Positions 1-6,377 of a DNA stretch of 13,129 nt are shown in pieces. The DNA is taken from positions 1-13,129 of the forward strand of contig CALARG010000037.1 of the NCBI GenBank assembly GCA_937888635.1, read 5' to 3'. Positions within the stretch are counted from its first letter, which is position 1. The number at the start of each line of letters is the position of its first letter. This DNA comes from an uncultured Alphaproteobacteria bacterium (GTDB lineage: Bacteria > Pseudomonadota > Alphaproteobacteria > Rs-D84). The notes under the pieces were generated by a model, which worked only from the letters and a program-made list of their open reading frames with translations, was not told where the DNA came from and made no database searches. The position numbers were made by a program, and so were the translations under genes.

Positions 1-92
1 GCATTGTCCGTATTGTCTGCGACCTCTACAATGATTTCGTCAGCATTGTCCGTATCGTCTACGGCCTCTACAATGATTTCGTCAGCATTGTC
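1..92 (-). repeat. 42-bp tandem repeat (acidic 14-residue unit), continues off the edge
   Basis: Units at 1-42 and 43-84 differ at only three positions, and the first bases of a third unit start at 85. The 42-bp length keeps frame and encodes an acidic 14-residue unit (DNADEIIVEAVDDT and DNADEIIVEVADNT) inside the giant minus-strand protein. The array reaches the window edge, so its copy number is unknown. Confidence 0.85.
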
Positions 93-3000
93 TATAGCAT
101 TGTCCATATCATCCGAATTGCGCACAAAGGCAACAGCATTCGGGTCTTGGTTCCCATTGGTTGTTTTTTTGCCGGTGGTTGTTTTTTTGCCAGTGGTTGT
201 TTTTTTGCCGGTGTTTGCGTTTTTGCCGGTGGTTGTTTTTTTGCCGGTGTTTGCGTTTTTGCCGGTGGTTGTTTTTTTGCCAGTGGCCGCGATCTCATCT
301 GCATAGTCTGCTGAATTTGGCAATTCGCGATTGATACGCGCCATTACATCATCATAGCTCATAAAACGGTTTTTGTTTCGCATGTCTTGATAAAGTACGC
401 GACCATTTTTCGCTTTAATTTTGTTTATACCAATACTTTTTAAGTCGTCTATTTTAGTTGTTATAGTAGTTTCGTCTACCCATTTAAGATTGGTTAGTGC
501 CCTTTGTTTGAATACGGTCGCCGCACTGGTTGCAAGATTGGAGGTGCCTTTGATTAATTTTGTTATGCCTTTGGCAAGAAGTGATCCAACTTCTATAAGT
601 TGTACAGCGATTGCAACTGCGCGGACAACCTGTTCGGGTTCCCATGAATCTGGGTCAAACATGCTTTTTGCATTTGCTTCTAGGCTTACGCCTTGAGCCA
701 GGACGTCTTGATAGAATTCCGAATTTTCTGGGATAAGTTTTGCCAGTCGTATTAATTCTTGATCTATTGCGTTAAGTTCAGCGCCAGTCATGTCATTTTG
801 CATGTTTGCCATGCGACTAAGACCTGTTTTTATCATTTTTTGGGCACATTCTTGCTTTTTGCAGGTCTGTAGTTCTGAGATAAAGTCGTCTATGGCTTCA
901 TTTATTGCGACTGTTGCGGCGATTTCTGTTGTTGCGGCGGTTACGGACAACACGGTAAGCACAACAGCGGTTCCTGTTCCAGCGGTGGCAACAGTTACTA
1001 CGACGGTGACGATTACCCCTGCAACCATTATTCCGATATTTGTGGCCTTGGCTATAAAGTCTTGCTGTGCTGATGCCGGCAGCATACATTTGCCTGTGGC
1101 ACTGTCCCAATAGGGTGGGTTTTCGCCACCAGCCATCAGTGCAATGCGCTGACATGTCATTTCGCTTACATTCATACATTCGTCAGAGCTGTATGTACCA
1201 TCAAGTGAGGCGCATGCAATTCTTTGGTAGGCGCTTTCGTTATAATAGTCAAAGTTTTCAGACATGTCATCAAAGACAAAACTGACGTAATGTTGGCCAT
1301 CGTTTATATTGCATGTGACCACATCGTCTGATGAACCGCTGATTGCATGGCCTTCTATATCGTCGGTGACGTGATATGGTGGGTTACATCTGAATGATGT
1401 GATGTTTAACGGGTGCAGTTTTAGGGCAACATATTCGTATAACATGTCAATAAGTTTTGGTGCAGCCTTAAATTGAATTCCGTTATAGAAACGGTATGGG
1501 TCAATGCCGTTGATATGATTTAGGTGTGCACTTGAATAATGACCGCCGATTTGTGGTAGCGGGAAATCCACAACTTCTTCGTTTTTGAATGCTTCGGTCC
1601 AGTGATGACAGTGTGTGCCATCTCTTTCGCAGAATTGGCAATATTGGGGAAGCATTACAGGTGGTCTGTTGGGGTGTTTTTTATACAGATTATAAAAATC
1701 CGATGGTCTTCTGTATATTGGTGATCCATCCCATTCTTGAACGAAACGCGCGATAACGTTCAATGGTGCTTTATAGTGGTTTTTTTGTCGGCCACCCCAC
1801 CAATCACCCACACAATTTCCGCCGCAGTACATACAATGCTTGTTTCCCGCGTAGTTGGGATTTCGTACCACAAGTTCGTTCCAGATTTTACTAAGGGCCA
1901 AATTTGTACTTTTATCAATTGTGCTATCAACTGATTCTGTTACGTCGTCAAATTGGAATGAGAAGAACTTTTTTGGTCCATGTATGGTTGTGCAGTGCAG
2001 AAAATCGTCGTTGAATGACTGTCCATATTCGTTATCGCATACAGATTCCTGGTGTTCGGTAAGTAAAATGTATGATCGCGCCAGTTTGTCTGCATGCAAT
2101 TGTTGACATTGGGTGTCTGCAAAAAAACCTACGTAATGCTCTCCTTCCCCTCTGTATGTTGCGTTCAGTTTTCCATTAGCCATTTCTTCGGCTGATGCAA
2201 TAACGGGCGAGATCAGTGTCGGACTTAGATCTGGTGTATTGGTTATGGTTTCGTAATCATTGTCGTTAGGATTGCAAATGCATTTGTCCTGTGTGTAAAT
2301 GTAGGCGTATTTGCCATTGCGTTTGCATTCGGCGACATCGCCACCGGTTGAGTTTTTATAATAATAAAATGCACCGAATTCAGGCGAGTTGTCCTTTACT
2401 TGTGTTGGGTGGGCAGATGATGAGCAAAACTCTTTACATAATGCCTCGTTATTATGGTCGGTGTTATGCCAAAATTGTCTATCATCCCAAAATGCGTCTG
2501 GTGACAGTTTGTATTGATGTAGAAGGTTAAGAGAAACCTCTTCACGTGGGCAGTCTGTTGTCCTGCAGTCATTATTTAGATATTTGAAATATCCGTTTGC
2601 GGTATCGCATGTCGTACAGCTGCCATTTTTTAATATGCGCCCGGCAGGACATTGGGTTGGATTACAATAACACATTCCATTTTTATCGGCGTTAATTTTT
2701 CCAATATAATCGTATTGTGTGGTGCCAGTTATTTTTTTGTCGTTGCCGTTAATAAAGGAGAATTCTATAGACTTAGTCCCCTCGCATTTGTCGCCAACAG
2801 TAATTTTTTTACCGTTATATAGGCATTTTGAAAGTTTGTCAGTCTTTTCTGTTGGATAGCATAAACATGTGTTGTCAGATTTTTTTAAAAAGAATCCGTA
2901 AACTTTTTTCCCTTCAAGGGTACCGGTGCAACTGTCGCCTTGGGTTACGGTTTTTCCTTTGTCATTTTTACATTCTGTGCGTTCCAGGGTGTCTTTGTCT

Positions 3001-4544
3001 ATTTTACAGATACAGCGTTCGGTATCATATATGCCAAAGTCGTAATGGCCCATGTGCGTGATGCCGTGTACTGTAACTTGGCATTTGGCGCCACGTACGA
3101 CATTTTCTTTGCCATTAATGAGTGGGCATGTTTCCTGTTTTATTTGTATTGTTTCTGAAATTTCAGTTTGTATACATTCGCAGTATTCATTGTCCCCAAG
3201 CATCCATTGGCCCGTTTTGCCGTCGGATGTTGTGCATGTTTTGGGGGTGCTATAAATTTCTATTTCTTCTTTGGTCTCGGGGTGCAGACATATGTTTGTA
3301 CTGATGTCTTTATTTTCTTCTTTTGGGGTGTTTGCGGCGTCTGCGGGATTTTTCTTAACACATGCGCCATTTTCCCAAATGTTATTGTCGGATTTGGATT
3401 TGCATTCGGTGCGCAGGGCATCTGTTACACATTGGGTGTATGTGGTTTGTTGTTCGTTCAGGTCGTATTTTATATTCAGGTCGGCAGTGTTCGCAAAATC
3501 ATCAGTGATTGGTTTTAGACCGGCTATATAGTCAATATATTCACGGAATTTTTCAATGCATTCTGCCTGGGTAATTGTTTGGGCAAATTCTTGGTGCAGG
3601 GCCAGATTTTTGTTGTATTCTGCAATTTTCTTTTTGTTTTCTTCAATGGCAGCTGACAGTTCTTTTTCAGTCGCATATATGTCAGAAACCAAATCGCGCG
3701 ATTTTTTTTCAAATTCACTTTTGATTTTTTTGCTGTTTTCTTTTGGGGCATCTTTGTTGATAATTAAATTGCCAATGGCGCCACCAACGGCGCCAACAGC
3801 GGCAATTGTGCCACCGGTTTTTGTCTTTTTTGCAGATTCGGATTTTTGCTGTTCCCATTCGGTGGAATCAGGACTGGTTTTGTCGGTCAGGGCGCGCGAT
3901 AGTGATGTAAATGCGCCATCGGTTTTGCCAATGGCGACATCGTCGTATAATCCAGTTGATGCAGAATCCAAAATTACCTCTGATTCAATGCCGGGGCGCA
4001 TATCAAGTGATGTTTTTCGTATTTTTAAACTGTTGGCCAGGTTTATATATTGTGTACGCAAATCTAATAAATCTGCGGCGGGTAATTGTACATTTTGTTC
4101 GCCACCTGGGATGTTCTTGCCACCGCCGTAATTACAGTGAAATGTGGCCAGGTATGCACGCATTGCGGCTTCGGCATCTTCGTCGGCGGCCTGTTCGGCA
4201 GCCCCAGATGCCAACTGCATTGCGCCAATGCCCGTTGCGCTGATTGCCGCCCCGCCCAACAGTTTGTTTTCAGTGGATTGTTCGGTTTCCTTCATCGCAT
4301 CGGCGTTTTCTTGCAATTGGGAAATGTATTCTTGTTCCAGTTTATTGTATTCGGAAATTTGTTTGGATAATTGCTCGTAAAGTTGTTTTATTTTTGGATC
4401 TGACGCATTCTTGATGCCGGCGGATTCCCATTGGGCCAGTTGCTTGGTCTGTTGACTGATGTCAGGGGTAGAAGATGCCGCAAAAACAGGCACGGAATAT
4501 ATGCCAAATGACATTAGTGATAAAACGATTAATAGTTTTTTCAT
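1..4544 (-). CDS. Giant secreted Cys-rich repeat protein, C-terminus cut by window edge
   Basis: The frame is open from ATG at 4544 to the window edge (1514 codons, no stop), so the C-terminus is missing. I do not recognise the family. Residues 1-22 (MKKLLIVLSLMSFG...VFA) are a typical Sec signal peptide. A helical, Gln/Glu/Lys-rich stretch follows (about 30-90), then Gly/Ala-rich hydrophobic patches near 95-120 and 241-260. About 370-690 is Cys-rich with repeated short CxC and CP-type motifs, including CPAGRILKNGSC near 630, resembling extracellular disulfide-rich modules. About 800-1100 has three related modules ending in FxFDD-like motifs, plus a CMYCGGNC / CQFC...HCHHW cluster that could bind metal. 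About 1161-1214 is a strong hydrophobic segment (one or two membrane helices). The tail has seven TGKKTT-type hexapeptides, then acidic 14-residue repeats. The promoter is probably TATTAT at 4576-4571; the ribosome site (AGAGAGA) is weak. I infer an envelope or surface protein. Confidence 0.88.
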   Translation of the reverse strand, partial: MKKLLIVLSLMSFGIYSVPVFAASSTPDISQQTKQLAQWESAGIKNASDPKIKQLYEQLSKQISEYNKLEQEYISQLQENADAMKETEQSTENKLLGGAAISATGIGAMQLASGAAEQAADEDAEAAMRAYLATFHCNYGGGKNIPGGEQNVQLPAADLLDLRTQYINLANSLKIRKTSLDMRPGIESEVILDSASTGLYDDVAIGKTDGAFTSLSRALTDKTSPDSTEWEQQKSESAKKTKTGGTIAAVGAVGGAIGNLIINKDAPKENSKKIKSEFEKKSRDLVSDIYATEKELSAAIEENKKKIAEYNKNLALHQEFAQTITQAECIEKFREYIDYIAGLKPITDDFANTADLNIKYDLNEQQTTYTQCVTDALRTECKSKSDNNIWENGACVKKNPADAANTPKEENKDISTNICLHPETKEEIEIYSTPKTCTTSDGKTGQWMLGDNEYCECIQTEISETIQIKQETCPLINGKENVVRGAKCQVTVHGITHMGHYDFGIYDTERCICKIDKDTLERTECKNDKGKTVTQGDSCTGTLEGKKVYGFFLKKSDNTCLCYPTEKTDKLSKCLYNGKKITVGDKCEGTKSIEFSFINGNDKKITGTTQYDYIGKINADKNGMCYCNPTQCPAGRILKNGSCTTCDTANGYFKYLNNDCRTTDCPREEVSLNLLHQYKLSPDAFWDDRQFWHNTDHNNEALCKEFCSSSAHPTQVKDNSPEFGAFYYYKNSTGGDVAECKRNGKYAYIYTQDKCICNPNDNDYETITNTPDLSPTLISPVIASAEEMANGKLNATYRGEGEHYVGFFADTQCQQLHADKLARSYILLTEHQESVCDNEYGQSFNDDFLHCTTIHGPKKFFSFQFDDVTESVDSTIDKSTNLALSKIWNELVVRNPNYAGNKHCMYCGGNCVGDWWGGRQKNHYKAPLNVIARFVQEWDGSPIYRRPSDFYNLYKKHPNRPPVMLPQYCQFCERDGTHCHHWTEAFKNEEVVDFPLPQIGGHYSSAHLNHINGIDPYRFYNGIQFKAAPKLIDMLYEYVALKLHPLNITSFRCNPPYHVTDDIEGHAISGSSDDVVTCNINDGQHYVSFVFDDMSENFDYYNESAYQRIACASLDGTYSSDECMNVSEMTCQRIALMAGGENPPYWDSATGKCMLPASAQQDFIAKATNIGIMVAGVIVTVVVTVATAGTGTAVVLTVLSVTAATTEIAATVAINEAIDDFISELQTCKKQECAQKMIKTGLSRMANMQNDMTGAELNAIDQELIRLAKLIPENSEFYQDVLAQGVSLEANAKSMFDPDSWEPEQVVRAVAIAVQLIEVGSLLAKGITKLIKGTSNLATSAATVFKQRALTNLKWVDETTITTKIDDLKSIGINKIKAKNGRVLYQDMRNKNRFMSYDDVMARINRELPNSADYADEIAATGKKTTTGKNANTGKKTTTGKNANTGKKTTTGKKTTTGKKTTNGNQDPNAVAFVRNSDDMDNAIDNADEIIVEAVDDTDNADEIIVEVADNTDN
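162..287 (-). repeat. 18-bp tandem repeat encoding seven TGKKTT/TGKNAN hexapeptides
   Basis: Seven consecutive 18-bp units encode Thr-Gly-Lys-Lys-Thr-Thr, with two units reading TGKNAN in alternation near the start. The frame is preserved throughout. The block is strongly basic and lies just before the acidic 14-residue repeats. Homopolymer T7-T8 runs inside each unit (A-runs on the coding strand) make it prone to slippage. Confidence 0.88.
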
Positions 4545-4569
4545 TCTCTCTGTCGTTGCCGATTCGCGG

Positions 4570-4576
4570 TATAATA
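4570..4576. promoter_or_regulatory. Symmetric -10 element TATAATA (readable on both strands)
   Basis: Plus strand reads TATAAT at 4570-4575; minus strand reads TATTAT at 4576-4571. The minus reading sits about 27 nt before the giant gene's ATG and would give a leader of about 20 nt. The plus reading would start a transcript near 4582, at the left end of the structured region. I see no good -35 in either direction, so this rests on the -10 box alone. Confidence 0.45.
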
Positions 4577-4579
4577 AAA

Positions 4580-4602
4580 CCGTCAGCAGATAATTGTGAC
4601 GG
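4580..4602 (-). terminator. Possible weak hairpin terminator or leader stem (minus strand)
   Basis: CCGTCA and TGACGG form a perfect 6-bp stem with an 11-nt loop. On the minus strand it is followed by TTTTATTA. It could end a minus-strand RNA just before the giant gene's promoter, or be an arm of the plus-strand structured RNA. The loop is large, so this is weak. Confidence 0.25.
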
Positions 4603-4852
4603 TCGGGGTGGTTCGAAAATCAATACAACGGTGATTCTGTTGGTCTTTCGTATAATGCGTATTTTATAACCAACAGCCCCCCGACCACCAATGTGTGGCA
4701 GGGAAACGTGTGCAAAAAGCACCTGTTTGTTTATGTTTTCGATGCTTTTGCACCGGTTGTATTAGGCTTTCGACAGCCCCGAACCAGGTTCTGCAATGGT
4801 TCTATTCCTAGATTAGTAAAATTGCCTGGGCTGTGTAAAGATATTTTTTTAT
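4580..4852 (+). ncRNA. Candidate structured RNA, family not recognised
   Basis: Arms 4601-4633 and 4751-4785 are an imperfect inverted repeat of about 33 nt sharing blocks such as TCGAAA, AATACAA and CGGTG. Inside are an 8-bp hairpin (4637-4644 with 4669-4676) and GTGC-A5-GCAC (4710-4722). GGTCGGGG (4601-4608) can pair perfectly with CCCCGACC (4679-4686) instead of the long arm, giving two mutually exclusive folds. ACAGCC (4773-4778) with GGCTGT (4829-4834), followed after about 10 nt by a T7 run, could be a loose terminator. The plus strand is favoured by the TATAAT box at 4570 and this terminator, but minus-strand transcription is possible. It lacks the hallmark motifs of tmRNA, RNase P RNA and SRP RNA. 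Confidence 0.35.
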
Positions 4853-4865
4853 GTCTTTGAAAAAC

Positions 4866-4894
4866 TTGAATTTTATAAATTTTTAGTATAAAAT
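4866..4894 (+). promoter_or_regulatory. Promoter of tRNA-Arg
   Basis: -35 TTGAAT (4866-4871), 17-bp spacer, -10 TAAAAT (4889-4894). The predicted start near 4901 is 4 nt upstream of the mature tRNA 5' end at 4905. Confidence 0.6.
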
Positions 4895-4904
4895 AGGTGG
4901 CGTT

Positions 4905-4981
4905 GCGCCCTTAGCTCAGCTGGATAGAGCATCAGATTTCTAATCTGCAGGTCACAGGTTCGAATCCTGTAGGGCGTGCCA
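4905..4981 (+). tRNA. tRNA-Arg (anticodon TCT)
   Basis: A full cloverleaf can be drawn: acceptor stem GCGCCCT with AGGGCGT, D-arm GCTC...GAGC, anticodon loop TTTCTAA with TCT at 4939-4941, T-arm ACAGG-TTCGAAT-CCTGT, discriminator G and encoded CCA at 4979-4981. It closely resembles bacterial tRNA-Arg(UCU), which decodes AGA (and AGG by wobble). The outermost anticodon-stem pair is a T-C mismatch. It has its own promoter and an intrinsic terminator. Its last 19 nt, with the terminator, are duplicated at 5102-5157. Confidence 0.95.
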
Positions 4982-5018
4982 GAAATTTAACCGTCACGAA
5001 TGTGGCGGTTTAATTTTT
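4963..5018 (+). repeat. 56-bp direct repeat, copy 1 (tRNA 3' end + terminator)
   Basis: Perfectly identical to 5102-5157. It begins within the T-loop, covers the 3' end of tRNA-Arg including CCA, and runs through the terminator T-run. This is the position where tyrosine recombinases commonly use tRNA 3' ends as attachment sites; here it would be the copy that keeps the tRNA intact. Confidence 0.9.
4989..5018 (+). terminator. Intrinsic terminator of tRNA-Arg
   Basis: Stem AACCGTCAC (4989-4997) with GTGGCGGTT (5002-5010), one T-G wobble, loop GAAT, tail TAATTTTT. It begins 7 nt after the CCA. Confidence 0.8.
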
Positions 5019-5101
5019 GTTGCAGGCACTTGGATAAGAACCTGTGGGTTCGGGCCGTAGGCGAAAGGGGCCCATAGAGCGATAGTGAATATGGGAATTA
5101 C
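5019..5101 (+). other. 83-bp segment between the direct repeats, hairpin-rich
   Basis: No coding potential is seen. It contains the hairpins AACC-TGTG-GGTT (5039-5050), GGGCC...GGCCC (5052-5073) and CCCATA...TATGGG (5071-5095); the last two overlap. GGCAC (5025-5029) and GGAT (5032-5035) can pair with GTGCC (5115-5119) and ATCC (5103-5106) in the second repeat copy. It may be the residue of a deleted integrative element or a small structured RNA fused to a copied tRNA end. Confidence 0.4.
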
Positions 5102-5157
5102 AATCCTGTAGGGCGTGCCAGAAATTTAACCGTCACGAATGTGGCGGTTTAATTTTT
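5102..5157 (+). repeat. 56-bp direct repeat, copy 2 (partial tRNA-Arg end + terminator)
   Basis: Exact second copy of 4963-5018, offset by 139 bp. The rest of the tRNA is absent upstream, so this is a tRNA 3' fragment and not a second tRNA gene. Confidence 0.9.
5128..5157 (+). terminator. Second copy of the tRNA-Arg terminator
   Basis: The same 9-bp stem (5128-5136 with 5141-5149), GAAT loop and T-rich tail as at 4989-5018. It insulates the following gene from upstream transcription. Confidence 0.75.
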
Positions 5158-5182
5158 ATTTTTTATAAATTGCAATTCGTGA

Positions 5183-5188
5183 TATAAT
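5183..5188 (+). promoter_or_regulatory. -10 box TATAAT just before the methyltransferase-like gene
   Basis: A perfect TATAAT within GTGATATAATG, the same 11 bases seen on the minus strand before the FtsB-like gene. The -35 region is only T-rich. It ends 9 nt before ATG at 5198, which points to a leaderless or near-leaderless mRNA. Confidence 0.5.
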
Positions 5189-5776
5189 GTGCAGGATATG
5201 TTGTATATAATTTTGCTTTGTTTTTTTATTTTCTTGGCCGGAATGGTTGTGTATATTTGGTTAAAGACCCTGGATTATTTGTGCTGTATTTTTGTGTTGC
5301 ATCAAATTCCATTCGTTCATAGCGATAGGCGGTTAAGAGATGCGGTGGTTAATGAAATCTTGAATTTAGGCGCTGTTAAGTCTGTGTGTGAAATTGGTGG
5401 TGGATATGGTGGTTTGGCGCGATATGTCGCCAGAAAGTGTAATGTGGATGTCGTTTCATTAGAAAACATGTTTTTTACCTGTTTCGTTGCAAAAATTGCC
5501 AGTGTCTTGCCAGGTGGAAAAAGAGTGCAAAATATTCGGGTTGATGCATTTAAGTATTTGAAAAATGCCGGGCGAAAATTTGATGTGGGGGTGGCGTATT
5601 TGGGACCGGTTGTAAACGCAAGGTTGGTTGATGTAATGCCTGTGTTTGATGTGTTGATTGTTTTGGATGTACCAATCCCATATGTTGAACCAGTGCAGGT
5701 GATTGATTTAGGGGGTGGCTTTACACGATATGGCCGATTAAAATTCCCGCATAAAGTGTTTGTTTATAAAAATTAG
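5189..5776 (+). CDS. Small membrane-anchored class I methyltransferase-like protein
   Basis: 195 residues if read from GTG at 5189. The ATG at 5198 (residue 4) is the more likely start, because the -10 box ends at 5188 and no Shine-Dalgarno precedes either. Residues 4-24 are a hydrophobic anchor. Then comes a Rossmann-like core: motif I VCEIGGGYGGLARY (67-79), an acidic residue after the second strand (VSLE, 89-92), RVDAF (117-121) as a possible motif III, and FDVLIVLD (153-160). The glycine-rich motif I is the best evidence for S-adenosylmethionine binding. It is shorter than most methyltransferases and the C-terminal half is simplified, so substrate and activity are unknown. The N-terminal anchor suggests action at the inner membrane on the cytoplasmic side. 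It stands alone between terminators. Confidence 0.75.
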   Translation: MQDMLYIILLCFFIFLAGMVVYIWLKTLDYLCCIFVLHQIPFVHSDRRLRDAVVNEILNLGAVKSVCEIGGGYGGLARYVARKCNVDVVSLENMFFTCFVAKIASVLPGGKRVQNIRVDAFKYLKNAGRKFDVGVAYLGPVVNARLVDVMPVFDVLIVLDVPIPYVEPVQVIDLGGGFTRYGRLKFPHKVFVYKN

Positions 5777-5782
5777 AAAAAT

Positions 5783-5805
5783 GCCACTGGGGGTGGCGGT
5801 TTTTT
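5783..5805 (+). terminator. Intrinsic terminator after the methyltransferase-like gene
   Basis: GCCAC (5783-5787) with GTGGC (5793-5797), 5-nt loop TGGGG, then GG and a run of six T. It starts 7 nt after the TAG stop. Confidence 0.75.
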
Positions 5806-5873
5806 ATTGGGGAATCGTTCCTGTTATTGTTATAAAATCTTTGTGATATTATTGTGTTAAAAAGGAGAGAGAT

Positions 5874-6350
5874 ATGAAAAAATTTTGGATGTTTGTTTTG
5901 GCAATTGTTATTTCTTTTATCCCGGGTATCATCGGTGGATTCTTTTCGCCAATGTCGCCAGGGGCAAATGTGTGGTATAACACACTAAACCAATCTGCAT
6001 TAACACCAAATGGATGGGTGTTTATGATTGCCTGGTTCATATTGTATACACTGTTGGGAATTTCGTTATTCTTGATTATGAATAATGAAAAAACACGTCT
6101 GAACAAAGGCAAGGCATATGCTTTGTTTGTGATTCAAATGGGATTAAATGCGCTGTGGTCTTATTTATTCTTTGGGCTGCAGATGGTTGGTGGGGCGTTG
6201 TTGACCTTGGTCGCATTAATTGGTGTTGCGATATGGATGATGATTGCGTTCAAACCAATCAGTCGGGCGGCGTCTTATCTGGTATGGCCGTATATAATAT
6301 GGTTGGTTTTTGCATTATATCTGAATGGAACAATATTGTTTTTGAACTAA
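5874..6350 (+). CDS. tspO: TspO/MBR family membrane protein
   Basis: 158 residues, the usual length for this family of five-helix inner-membrane proteins that bind porphyrins and related ligands. In bacteria they are linked to tetrapyrrole and stress regulation. Hydrophobic segments lie at about 4-24, 48-68, 80-100, 104-125 and 132-155. Family hallmarks are visible: WYNTLNQ (34-40) followed by LTPNGWVF (43-50), W54, NALWSYLFFG (92-101), and PYIIWLVFALYLN (139-151) in the last helix. The start is clear: AAGGAG (5862-5867) lies 6 nt before the ATG, the best ribosome site of the left half of the window. It is monocistronic, closed by a terminator directly after the stop. I saw no convincing promoter. 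The precise ligand cannot be told from sequence. Confidence 0.93.
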   Translation: MKKFWMFVLAIVISFIPGIIGGFFSPMSPGANVWYNTLNQSALTPNGWVFMIAWFILYTLLGISLFLIMNNEKTRLNKGKAYALFVIQMGLNALWSYLFFGLQMVGGALLTLVALIGVAIWMMIAFKPISRAASYLVWPYIIWLVFALYLNGTILFLN

Positions 6351-6353
6351 AAG

Positions 6354-6377
6354 AAATCCCCCAAATGGGGGATTTTT
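6354..6377. terminator. Bidirectional terminator between tspO and the FtsB-like gene
   Basis: Perfect 9-bp stem AAATCCCCC (6354-6362) with GGGGGATTT (6367-6375), loop AAAT. T-rich flanks on both strands serve the converging genes. The minus-strand gene's stop codon (6376-6378) abuts the stem. Confidence 0.85.

Larger units (their letters stand above)
4545..4904. other. Structured intergenic region upstream of tRNA-Arg
   Basis: This 360-bp gap has no convincing protein gene. It contains a TATAATA box at 4570-4576, a long imperfect inverted repeat (arms 4601-4633 and 4751-4785), several smaller hairpins, a possible terminator near 4773-4850, and the tRNA promoter. Most of its length is accounted for by secondary structure, so I read it as an untranslated regulatory region or RNA gene. 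Confidence 0.7.

Noticed and set aside
162..287. CRISPR-like array of short repeats
   Set aside because: Units are contiguous 18-bp in-frame coding repeats with no spacers.
4..4380. Plus-strand frames inside the first 4.5 kb (for example 421-696, 790-1113, 3556-4131)
   Set aside because: They lie antisense to the long minus-strand gene, lack family motifs, and read as low-complexity hydrophobic or Ser/Val-rich shadows of its codons.
4601..4785. Miniature transposable element with terminal inverted repeats
   Set aside because: The arms are imperfect and no target-site duplication flanks them. Kept only as an alternative to a structured RNA.
4580..4852. tmRNA, RNase P RNA, 4.5S/SRP RNA or 6S RNA
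   Set aside because: No tRNA-like ends or tag reading frame, no RNase P conserved core, no GGAAGGAAGCAG-type SRP loop. The interior forms several separate hairpins rather than the single bulged rod of 6S RNA.
5102..5120. Second tRNA gene
   Set aside because: Only the last 19 nt of the tRNA are present; no D-arm, anticodon arm or acceptor 5' strand precede them.
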